From Saprospiraceae bacterium (GTDB lineage: Bacteria > Bacteroidota > Bacteroidia > Chitinophagales > Saprospiraceae), in assembly GCA_019638385.1 (NCBI GenBank), contig JAHBTW010000003.1, positions 62,001 through 126,000 of the forward strand: a DNA stretch of 64,000 bases, given 5' to 3'. Shown piece by piece: positions 52,165 through 60,152 of the stretch. Made by a program: the position numbers and the translations under genes. Each line of letters starts with the position of its first letter. The first letter of the stretch is position 1. The notes under the pieces were generated by a model, which ran no database searches, was not told the DNA's origin, and worked only from the letters and a program-made list of their open reading frames with translations.

Positions 52165-54067
52165 GCCTGCTGCTCCCATACGCTCCTCCCGCACACCTTT
52201 ATATATATTGGCCGGCATTTTGCTGGCAGTATTTTTAGCGTTCCGACCGGTACTGAAATCGGAGTTCCTCAACTACGACGACGATATTTACATCACCGAA
52301 AATCCGTATATCCAAAATCCGGATAACGAAAACTTAAAGGCGCTCTTTTCCGACTATTATTTCAATCAGTATTCGCCGGTGGCAATGGTCATCATGGCCG
52401 CGCAGGTAAAAGCCTTCGGCAACGACCCCGCCGCGCTCAAGCTCATCGCCCTGCTGCTGCATTTAGTCAATACGATTTTGGTATTCCTGTTTGTACGACT
52501 GCTGTTTCAGCGCAATGACTATGCCCTCATGGCCGCTGCTTTTTTCGGTCTGCACCCCATGCAGGTAGAGTCGGTGGCCTGGCTCACGGCTTCCATGAAA
52601 ATAGGCGCCTACTCGTTCTTTTCTTTGACAGCGCTCATAGTGTATGTGTTGTATCTGAAGCGCTCTAAGCTGGGGTATCTGTTCGCGGCGCTGGGCTTGT
52701 TTGTCTTATCCTGTTTTTCAAAAGAGCAGGCCATTGCCCTGTCCGTCACGTTGTTGGCCATAGACTACCTGAAAGGACGCACCCTGTGGAGCCGCCGGGT
52801 GATTGTGGAGAAAATTCCGTTTCTTTTGGTTTCCTTGATTTTTGGGGTCGTAACCCTTTCCGTAAAGGGGGATATGCAAAGCGCAGAAATGGCGAGCTAT
52901 TACACGGCATTCGACCGGCTCATTTTTTCGGCATATTCGCTGTCGGCCTATTTGGGCAAACTCCTGCTGCCGATGCAGTTGTCGGCATTTTACACTTATC
53001 CGGTCAAGGACGCCATTCCCTGGTTTTATTTCCTCACGCCCGTTTTGGTAGCAGCCGTAGGATTTGCGCTGTATCATGCCTGGAAAAAAGAAAAACGCAC
53101 GGTGGTATTTGCTATCCTGTTTTTTGGGTTCAATATTTTCCTCACCATTCTCTCTCAGGTGATGGCCGTGCGCGATGTCATTATGGCCGACCGCTATGTG
53201 TATTTGCCCGTAATCGGTTTTGCATTGCTGATCGCATGGGGCGCTAACGTATTGACCAAAAACAAACCCGCCCTGCGCAACGCCGTTTGGGTGGGCCTGG
53301 GAGCATACTTCCTGTTGTTGGCTGCGATGACCTGGCAGCGCGCGCAGGTGTGGCAAAACTCCTTCACTGTTTTTTCCGATGTCATCGAAAAAGGAAAGTT
53401 GGAGCAGGATAAGGTAAATCCCTTTTTGGCATTAGCCTACAATAACCGCGGCATTGCCCGCAAAAACAGCGGCGACCTGCAAGGCGCCATGGCCGATTAC
53501 GAACAAGCCATCGCCGTGAATCCCGATTTTCACAGAGCCTGGCTCAACCGCGCCAACATTCGCTTCAATGCCGGACAATACGCTGCCGCCATTCCCGACT
53601 ATGACAAAACGCTGGAGCTGGACCCCCGTCAGGCTAAAGCCTACTCCAACCGGGGCGCCGCCTATGCAGCGTTGAATCAGGTAGAAAAAGCAATACCTGA
53701 CCTGAACAAGGCCATTGAATTGGACCCGAACTTCACCGATGCGCTGAGCAATCGCGCTTTAGTGCATTACAATGCCGGGCAATTTGAAAAAGCGCTGGCG
53801 GACATTGAGCAATTCCTTCGGATTAAACCCACGGATGCCGATGTTACCAATTTCAAAGGATTGGCCCTACAGCGTTTGAACCGTTTGGAGGAGGCGGAGC
53901 GGGCGTACACGCAGTCCATTCAAATGCAGCCGAAAGGAGCATTTTATCACAATCGCTCGCTGCTCTACAATCAGTCGGGGCGGAGCGCGCAGGCATTGGA
54001 GGACGCCCTCAAGGGGCAATCGTTGGGCGCCAATATTCCGCAGTCGTACATAGACGAATTGAGGTAG
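52118..54067 (+). CDS. TMTC-like GT-C glycosyltransferase with C-terminal TPR repeats
   Basis: 649 aa from ATG 52118, inside the end of the GT2 gene. After a basic cytosolic start (MSKPKKKTADRKTS) come about ten membrane spans with GT-C features: the acidic first loop LNYDDDIYITENP, FGLHPMQVESVAWLTASM, and FSKEQAIALSVTLL, as in TMTC-type O-mannosyltransferases. Residues 440-640 hold about six TPR units (AYNNRGIARKNSGDLQGAMADYEQAIAVNP and repeats), probably periplasmic, for binding acceptor proteins. The likely job is transfer of a sugar from a lipid carrier to exported proteins. The upstream GT2 would make the donor. Confidence 0.88.
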   Translation: MSKPKKKTADRKTSAKPAAPIRSSRTPLYILAGILLAVFLAFRPVLKSEFLNYDDDIYITENPYIQNPDNENLKALFSDYYFNQYSPVAMVIMAAQVKAFGNDPAALKLIALLLHLVNTILVFLFVRLLFQRNDYALMAAAFFGLHPMQVESVAWLTASMKIGAYSFFSLTALIVYVLYLKRSKLGYLFAALGLFVLSCFSKEQAIALSVTLLAIDYLKGRTLWSRRVIVEKIPFLLVSLIFGVVTLSVKGDMQSAEMASYYTAFDRLIFSAYSLSAYLGKLLLPMQLSAFYTYPVKDAIPWFYFLTPVLVAAVGFALYHAWKKEKRTVVFAILFFGFNIFLTILSQVMAVRDVIMADRYVYLPVIGFALLIAWGANVLTKNKPALRNAVWVGLGAYFLLLAAMTWQRAQVWQNSFTVFSDVIEKGKLEQDKVNPFLALAYNNRGIARKNSGDLQGAMADYEQAIAVNPDFHRAWLNRANIRFNAGQYAAAIPDYDKTLELDPRQAKAYSNRGAAYAALNQVEKAIPDLNKAIELDPNFTDALSNRALVHYNAGQFEKALADIEQFLRIKPTDADVTNFKGLALQRLNRLEEAERAYTQSIQMQPKGAFYHNRSLLYNQSGRSAQALEDALKGQSLGANIPQSYIDELR

Positions 54068-54082
54068 CAGAGACACTGCGGA

Positions 54083-54655
54083 CTATTTGCGCGCCCGTCG
54101 TTTGCGCAGGTTGGCGATGGCCGCCATTCCCAACCCGAATACTGTAGTGACCACCACTGCGGCGAAAAGGAGCCATTTCAACTGATTTATACAGGATACC
54201 CAGCCGACGAGCGCATCGGCCCGGGCCGGAAAACGATTGATCAACAGCACGATGCCTGTGTTTTCGAGGAAGTCGAACAACATTATGGCGAAAGGCAGCA
54301 GATTGATCATTCGCAGTTTAGCCGTCGGAGGGAGTATGTTTCGATAGATCAGGGAGATCAGCAAAACGAAGAAACCGGTATATATGAAGGGATAGATCAC
54401 GTCAACCGACATTTCCAGCAGCCGGTATTGTGCCCGGCCTGCTTCCCCCAGTCCATCTAAGAGGGTGTATGCTTCATCGGGGCTAAATCCGAATCGCAGA
54501 TCGAAAATTTTCAGGGGTGTGTGAGTTGCGAGCGATTTCTCAAATCCGGGCAAAATCACTGCGACCATTATCATATACAGCGCCAGGAAGGCTAATACGA
54601 AGAAAATGGAGGTTTTTCTGTAAAACCAGGCCGACAGGTTGTGGAGCATTTTCAT
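54083..54655 (-). CDS. Hypothetical membrane protein with four spans
   Basis: A 190-aa protein with hydrophobic segments at about 14-36 (TSIFFVLAFLALYMIMVAVIL), 87-104, 117-138 and 157-180, and a loop of about 50 residues after the first. No family recognised. It converges on the TMTC-like gene with 15 bases between the stops, and stands alone. Confidence 0.72.
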   Translation of the reverse strand: MKMLHNLSAWFYRKTSIFFVLAFLALYMIMVAVILPGFEKSLATHTPLKIFDLRFGFSPDEAYTLLDGLGEAGRAQYRLLEMSVDVIYPFIYTGFFVLLISLIYRNILPPTAKLRMINLLPFAIMLFDFLENTGIVLLINRFPARADALVGWVSCINQLKWLLFAAVVVTTVFGLGMAAIANLRKRRARK

Positions 54656-54884
54656 AAGCGGTTTCAGATTTGTATCGGCGTAAAAATAAGAATAGTGTTT
54701 AAAATGTAGTGTTTCAATAACAACCCGCTCACTACTTAACTCCCTTCATGTATTAGATTATTTCTAATTTCGTCGCTTGAAGCAGGCCGGGATTTTATTT
54801 CAACATCCTCACCGGCACACGATAACCGGATGCGAATGCGTTGTAAGCCCGCTTGCTCATGACAAACTAAAAACACGTTGTTCT

Positions 54885-57800
54885 ATGACTAAAAGAATTG
54901 CTCTGCTGCTTGCGCTGCACCTCTCGATATTTGCTTTGCAGGCGCAATCTACCGCAGTGTTTACCGAAGCCGATCTGGCGTACAAAAGAGGGATAGACTT
55001 CTACCAACAAGGTCTGTTCGGCAAAGCGCAGGAAGAATTTCAGCAAACTATGACGCTGTTGCAACCCGTCAACGAGCCGGATGCCGTGCTCCTGCGCACC
55101 AAGGCGGAGTTGCATTACGCCAAAAGCGCCGTCCAACTCAAACTGCCCGACGGCGAAAAGCTCATTCTCGATTTCATCCGAAAGTACAAGCCCGATCCGA
55201 TGGCCATGCAGGCCCTCAACGAAATAGCCAAGTACTACTACGACAGCAAAGAGTACGAAAAGGCCATTACGTTTTACGATCAGGTGGACTGGTACGGCCT
55301 GTCGAAGACACAGCGCGATGAGGCGCGGTTTCGCTTGGGCTACTCCTATTTTGTGACCAAGCAATTTGCGAAAGCAAAAACGCAGTTCCGGGAAATCAAG
55401 GACGTGCGCAACGAATACTACGAGCCGACCAACTACTACCTCGGCCTCTGTTATTTCTTTGAGGGCAACTACCGCGACGCCATCACCTCGCTCAAAGTAG
55501 CCGAAAAAAATGCCCGCTTCAGAGACCAGATACCGTACTACATCGCGCAGATATACTTTGCGGAGCGCCAATACGATGAGCTGATTGCGTATGCTAAGCC
55601 CTTGACGTCCAACACCACCTCGTCCCGTGCCAAGGAAATACAACAATTGCTCGGTCAGGCGTACTTCGAAAAAGGCGATTACCAGAGCGCTCTTCCCTAT
55701 CTGGAGTTCTACGCCGAGCGCACCGGTAAGTTGCGCGAGGAGGAATTTTACCAACTCGGCTACGCGCAATACATGACCGGCAATTACCCCAAGGCCGCCC
55801 GCAGTTTTGAAGAACTGTCGAGAGTAGATTCCAAAGTGGGGCAGTACGCCATGTACTATCTCGGCGATTCGTATGTTCGGTTGAATCAAAAATCTTCCGC
55901 ACGTACTGCTTTTGCAGCAGCCAAACGGATGAACTACGACCCTGCCGTGCGGGAAGACGCCCTGTTCAATTACGCCAAGTTGTCGTATGAACTCAAAGAC
56001 CCCCGCGAAGCCATTACCGCGCTGCAAAGCATTCGCCCGGAATCGCAATACTACGGCGAAGCCCAAAACCTGATGAGCGAAATTTTTCTGAGCTACCGCG
56101 ACTACAAACAGGCGATGGATGTGATTGAACAAATGACCAATAAAACGCCTGCCATACGCGAAACGTACCAAAAAGTGACCTATCTGCGCGGCCTGCAGCT
56201 CCTGCAAAGCAACGACTTGCCGGGGGCGCGACAGCACTTCGACCTCTCCCTCAAAGATGCCCCCAATGCTCAGTACAGGGCGCTGGCCACCTACTGGCTC
56301 GGCGATTTGGCTTACCGCGATAAGGATTACAACACCAGCATCCGGCAATTCAACCAGTTTCTTACACTGGCTAAAACAATGAGCAACCTGCCGGATGAAT
56401 CGTCCCTGTTTACGGCCAATTATCTGCAAGGCTACAACTACCTCAAACAAGAGAACTACAATGCCTCGCTCGGTTTTTTCAAAGAATCAATGGACGGCAT
56501 CAAGCGCAACCGGAGTTTCATCAAAAGCGAAGTAGTAAGAAATCAGATACTCGGCGATGCCACCATGCGTGCTGCCGACTGCCTGTTCAAGCGCAACCAA
56601 TATGCCGACGCCATCAAGCTCTATGATGAGGCCATCAATGCGCGCTATGCCGGGTTTGAATATGCCATTTACCAAAAGGCTATTATAGAAGGCTTGCGCG
56701 GTCGCCCGACGGATAAAATCCTCGCGCTGGATCGTTTGGTCAAAGACTTCCCTAATTCTGAATTTGCCGACGATGCGCTGCTCGCCATGGGTTCTACTTA
56801 TCAGGAAATGGGACAACTCAACCAGGCGGTGGCGCCGCTGCGCCAATTGGTCACCAACTACCGGGGCAAGTCCGACCTCATCAATCAGGGCCTGCTTCGT
56901 CTGGGGCTTATCAGCTACAACCAGGCCAATCTGGAAGGCGCCATCAGCTACTACAAGCAAGTGTTTTCCAACAACCCCGACCCCAATGAGGCCGCGCTGG
57001 CCCTGTCGGCATTGGAAGAAATCTACATCAACGACATGGGCAAACCCGATGCCTATTTTGCCTTTTTGGAAACCATACCCGGCTACAAGGTGGACAATAT
57101 GGCCAAAGACTCCATTAGCTTCCGGGCGGCGCTCACGCAGTTTGAAAACGGCAACTATCCGCGTGCGATAGAAAGTTATACCGACTACCTGCGCAAGTAT
57201 CCTTCCGGCATCCATGTATTGGATGCCTATTTCCAGCGCGGCGAGTCGTATGCAGTGCTCAAGCAGTACTCGGAAGCGCTCAAAGACTACGAATTTGTGG
57301 TAGGCCGCGGGCCCAGCCGTCACTATCTGAAGGCGCTGGAAAAAGCTTCCATCATTGCCTATAACCACGAGCAGAATTTCAACAAGAGCTACGATCTTTA
57401 TACAAAATTGGAAACGGCCGCCACCAGTCCCGATCTGCGATTCGAAGCGCAACTCGGTGCGTTGCGCAGCGCCTACCGCGCCGGCAATACACAGGCCGTG
57501 AATACCTACGCCAACAAGGTGTCGTCCAACCCGGCAGCCTCGCCGGCGCAAGTGGCCACCGCTAATTTTTATCTCGGCAAACAGGCTTTTGACCGCAAAG
57601 ACTACAACGGCGCCCTTACCTCCCTTCAGGAAGTGGTGCGCCTGAGCGACAACGAGCAAACCGCCGAAGCCCGCTACCTCATCGCCAATATTCACTACCT
57701 GCGCCGCGACCTCAACAGGGCTCAGGAACTCTGCATTGCCGCCAATCGCGAAAGTTCGGCTTATCCTTATTGGGTGGCCCAAACAGTCATCTTGCTCTCG

Positions 57801-58001
57801 GATGTATTTTTGGAAAAAGGCGAGCTGCAAAACGCCCGCGCGGTACTCGAGGCCGTGCTCGAAAACTATACCGAGGACCCGGAAGTAGTGAAGACCGCAC
57901 GCGATAAATTGGCCGCCGTCAATGCTCGTATCAATGCCGGCAGTCGCCTTGATCTCAACCGGAACATCAACCGATTGGACATGGACAACAGCGGTAACTA
58001 A
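54885..58001 (+). CDS. Large TPR repeat protein, exported
   Basis: 1038 aa from ATG 54885 (MTKRIALLLALHLSIFALQAQS, signal peptide); the frame is open 36 codons earlier but that part is not protein-like. The rest is a TPR solenoid of roughly 25 helical pairs (AFRRAGIDFYQQGLFGKAQEEF-like units: KRGIDFYQQGLFGKAQEEFQ; YYLGLCYFFEGNYRDAI; YWLGDLAYRDKDYNTSIRQF), as in YbgF/BamD-type envelope proteins. The next gene, 19 bases away, encodes a plug-less barrel; large TPR protein and barrel gene pairs of this kind recur in Bacteroidota. Probably a periplasmic scaffold for outer-membrane assembly or transport. Confidence 0.9.
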   Translation: MTKRIALLLALHLSIFALQAQSTAVFTEADLAYKRGIDFYQQGLFGKAQEEFQQTMTLLQPVNEPDAVLLRTKAELHYAKSAVQLKLPDGEKLILDFIRKYKPDPMAMQALNEIAKYYYDSKEYEKAITFYDQVDWYGLSKTQRDEARFRLGYSYFVTKQFAKAKTQFREIKDVRNEYYEPTNYYLGLCYFFEGNYRDAITSLKVAEKNARFRDQIPYYIAQIYFAERQYDELIAYAKPLTSNTTSSRAKEIQQLLGQAYFEKGDYQSALPYLEFYAERTGKLREEEFYQLGYAQYMTGNYPKAARSFEELSRVDSKVGQYAMYYLGDSYVRLNQKSSARTAFAAAKRMNYDPAVREDALFNYAKLSYELKDPREAITALQSIRPESQYYGEAQNLMSEIFLSYRDYKQAMDVIEQMTNKTPAIRETYQKVTYLRGLQLLQSNDLPGARQHFDLSLKDAPNAQYRALATYWLGDLAYRDKDYNTSIRQFNQFLTLAKTMSNLPDESSLFTANYLQGYNYLKQENYNASLGFFKESMDGIKRNRSFIKSEVVRNQILGDATMRAADCLFKRNQYADAIKLYDEAINARYAGFEYAIYQKAIIEGLRGRPTDKILALDRLVKDFPNSEFADDALLAMGSTYQEMGQLNQAVAPLRQLVTNYRGKSDLINQGLLRLGLISYNQANLEGAISYYKQVFSNNPDPNEAALALSALEEIYINDMGKPDAYFAFLETIPGYKVDNMAKDSISFRAALTQFENGNYPRAIESYTDYLRKYPSGIHVLDAYFQRGESYAVLKQYSEALKDYEFVVGRGPSRHYLKALEKASIIAYNHEQNFNKSYDLYTKLETAATSPDLRFEAQLGALRSAYRAGNTQAVNTYANKVSSNPAASPAQVATANFYLGKQAFDRKDYNGALTSLQEVVRLSDNEQTAEARYLIANIHYLRRDLNRAQELCIAANRESSAYPYWVAQTVILLSDVFLEKGELQNARAVLEAVLENYTEDPEVVKTARDKLAAVNARINAGSRLDLNRNINRLDMDNSGN

Positions 58002-58020
58002 TTGATTGTGAAACCTAAAA

Positions 58021-59661
58021 ATGAAAAATCCAATGTTGAAATATATTGCTTTGCCGGTTGTTATGCTCTGCTTCATTGCAACCCTTTCGGCTCAAGACCT
58101 TCCTACCGAACAGGTGAACATCATCAAGGACTTTGACGCCCGTTTGTTGGAGACCGACCGCATTCCGCTCAACCCGGAGCTGCCGCCCTTAGACACTGCT
58201 GTGAAACGGCAAAACTACAACATCACCGGCCGGCCCATCACCGTAGAATACCTGCCGCCGCAAATCCGCCCCTTAGCCATGCGCGGTGAAAAAGTGACGC
58301 CCGTTTACAACGGCTACACCAAACTCGGCGCCGGCCTGCCTTCCTCTCTGTTTGGAGAGCTGTCGTATAACATCGCCAAAGACAAGAAGTACAACTTCGG
58401 CATCGGAGCATTACACCACAGCGCCAACAATACGGCCAAAGTGGAGAATCAGCGCTTTGCCTACACCACCGCCGGCATTGACGGTACTTATTACTTAGAG
58501 CAAGGCATCGCCGTAGGCGGGAAAGCCCGCTACACCGCCGACAATGTGTTCTTCTACGGATACAACAACCTCAACGGGCAGGATACCAGCATGAACCTGT
58601 CTTTCGCCAAAGAGGATGTGCGACAGCGCTTTACTACGGTGGACATAGGCGCCAATATCTTCAATGGCGAGCGCACCGTGGCCGATTTCAATTACTCAGC
58701 CGCATTCGATTTTTATTTCCTGCAGGATTCTTACGCTTCCCGCGAAAACGGTTTTGATCTCAACATCAATGCCACCAAGTGGTTTCAGGAACGCCATGCC
58801 TTCCGGGTGAATCTTCGCACCGATTTCACTTCTTACCGCGACACGGCCAGTCAATCGCTCAACAACTTCTACCTCCAGCCCAACTTCACCTTTTCGGGTG
58901 ATGCCTTCCGGGTGAAACTGGGTGTGAATATAGTATCGAACGACGACAACTTTTCCTTCTTTCCCGATCTGGAATTGTCGGCGCGCGTACTCGGTCCGGT
59001 GCTCGGCGCATTTGCAGGCGCAGAAGGCTCTTTGTATAAAAATACGTTCCGCAACCTGAGCGATTACAACCCCTTCGTCAGTTCTCGCATCCGGGTGCGC
59101 AACACCCGCTACATGAACTTCTACGGCGGCATCCGGGGCGTAGTGGAGGGCATTGACTACCGCGTACAGGCCGGCTATAAAACCACTGAAAACCTGGCTA
59201 CCTTCCTGTGGAACGGCGCCGACATACCGCGCTTCAACGTGTTGTACGATACCATTGACATCGTTTACATCAATGCATCGCTGGTAGCGCCTTTGTTCCG
59301 GGGGTTTGAAATCAACGGCAAGCTCAACCAAAACTTCTTCAATGCCGGCAAGGAAGGCAAAGCCTGGCACCTGCCCTCTCTCACCATCAGCGCCGGCGCC
59401 AAATACACCACCAGTGATAATAAAGGCTCGGTACGTGCCGATCTGTTTATGGAAAACGGGGTACCCTACTTAGATGAAATGGGGGAGGCCAAAAACCTCA
59501 ATGCGCTGTTCGACCTCAGCCTCGGCGCCGAGTACCGCGTGGTAGAGAACATCGGCCTTTTTATACAGATCAACAATTTGGCCGACAACCGCCGTCAGCG
59601 CTGGCAGCATTACCCCGTATTCGGGTTGAATGCGCTTGCGGGCATCACAGCGCGGTTCTGA
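58021..59661 (+). CDS. TonB-receptor-like outer-membrane beta-barrel without plug domain
   Basis: A 546-aa exported barrel (signal peptide to LSAQ, residue 25). A periplasmic stretch (VNIIKDFDARLLETDRIPL) contains no TonB box or plug domain. From about 90 the sequence is a run of amphipathic strands (FGELSYNIAKDKKYNFGIG, GGKARYTADNVFFYGYNN, DYRVQAGYKTTEN) ending with an aromatic terminus (LAGITARF), as in outer-membrane proteins that use BAM. It resembles the barrel part of TonB-dependent receptors. It follows the TPR gene by 19 bases and the two are surely one transcript. Confidence 0.86.
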   Translation: MKNPMLKYIALPVVMLCFIATLSAQDLPTEQVNIIKDFDARLLETDRIPLNPELPPLDTAVKRQNYNITGRPITVEYLPPQIRPLAMRGEKVTPVYNGYTKLGAGLPSSLFGELSYNIAKDKKYNFGIGALHHSANNTAKVENQRFAYTTAGIDGTYYLEQGIAVGGKARYTADNVFFYGYNNLNGQDTSMNLSFAKEDVRQRFTTVDIGANIFNGERTVADFNYSAAFDFYFLQDSYASRENGFDLNINATKWFQERHAFRVNLRTDFTSYRDTASQSLNNFYLQPNFTFSGDAFRVKLGVNIVSNDDNFSFFPDLELSARVLGPVLGAFAGAEGSLYKNTFRNLSDYNPFVSSRIRVRNTRYMNFYGGIRGVVEGIDYRVQAGYKTTENLATFLWNGADIPRFNVLYDTIDIVYINASLVAPLFRGFEINGKLNQNFFNAGKEGKAWHLPSLTISAGAKYTTSDNKGSVRADLFMENGVPYLDEMGEAKNLNALFDLSLGAEYRVVENIGLFIQINNLADNRRQRWQHYPVFGLNALAGITARF

Positions 59662-59666
59662 TAAGT

Positions 59667-59685
59667 GCCGGAAAAAAAATCCGGC
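59667..59685 (+). terminator. Possible terminator after the barrel gene
   Basis: GCCGGA and TCCGGC (59667-59672, 59680-59685) form a 6-bp stem with a 7-base A loop, 5 bases after the stop codon. No T run follows. Confidence 0.35.
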
Positions 59686-59692
59686 CAAACGC

Positions 59693-59723
59693 TTGCACAA
59701 AATTCGATTCCGGCTTACCTTTA
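59693..59723 (+). promoter_or_regulatory. Promoter of the 82-aa HTH protein
   Basis: TTG (59693-59695), a 20-base spacer and TACCTTTA (59716-59723), one mismatch from TAnnTTTG, about 40 bases before the start codon. Confidence 0.45.
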
Positions 59724-59762
59724 AGCCAATCGAAAAGTAATCGTTCACAAAACTGCCTAACT

Positions 59763-60011
59763 ATGTATATCACCTTTGATGAACTGCGCGAAATCAAACA
59801 CAAGTTGCCTACCGGGAGTGTAAAAGTAATTGCCGATAAGCTCAACATGGATGAGCAAACGGTCCGCAACTACTTCGGCGCTGCCAAATATGACGACGGC
59901 GACATTCCCGGCATCCACATTCAGCCCGGTCCTAACGGCGGCGTTGTGCATCTGGAAGATACTTCCATTTTGGAACTGGCTAAAGAATTGATCGAATCAT
60001 CGCAGGGGTAA
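59763..60011 (+). CDS. Small helix-turn-helix-like protein
   Basis: 82 aa. SVKVIADKLNMDEQTVRNYFGAAKY reads as a helix-turn-helix (helix, LNMDEQ turn, recognition helix VRNYF). The rest (DDGDIPGIHIQPGPNGGVVHLEDTSILELAKELIES) is a beta-strand pair and a C-terminal helix that may dimerise. Such short proteins are conserved in Bacteroidota; I do not know a target. It has its own promoter and terminator, so it is a single-gene unit. Confidence 0.8.
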   Translation: MYITFDELREIKHKLPTGSVKVIADKLNMDEQTVRNYFGAAKYDDGDIPGIHIQPGPNGGVVHLEDTSILELAKELIESSQG

Positions 60012-60046
60012 CTTCCCTGCTTTTCACCCTGCTGCATTGCGGCCCT

Positions 60047-60088
60047 AACCCCGACGGTAAGCCATACTTGTCGGGGTTTTGATTTTTT
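60047..60088 (+). terminator. Rho-independent terminator after the HTH protein gene
   Basis: AACCCCGAC (60047-60055) pairs perfectly with GTCGGGGTT (60070-60078) over a 14-base loop, followed by TTGATTTTTT. This is the clearest intrinsic terminator in the window. Confidence 0.75.
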
Positions 60089-60114
60089 AAGCGCAAAAAA
60101 TAGCCGTTAAACAG

Positions 60115-60122
60115 TATGTTTG
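60115..60122 (+). promoter_or_regulatory. -7 promoter box (TATGTTTG) for the SF1 ATPase gene
   Basis: TATGTTTG fits TAnnTTTG, 30 bases before the ATG at 60153 and downstream of the preceding terminator. No TTG at the expected distance. Confidence 0.4.
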
Positions 60123-60152
60123 CAGGTATTAATTGACCTCATATCGTCAACA

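Noticed and set aside
54867..58076. Two antisense open frames of over 500 codons opposite the TPR gene
   Set aside because: Both mirror the TPR coding frame, show low-complexity Val/Gly/Phe-rich translations and no motif. The plus-strand TPR repeats are unambiguous.
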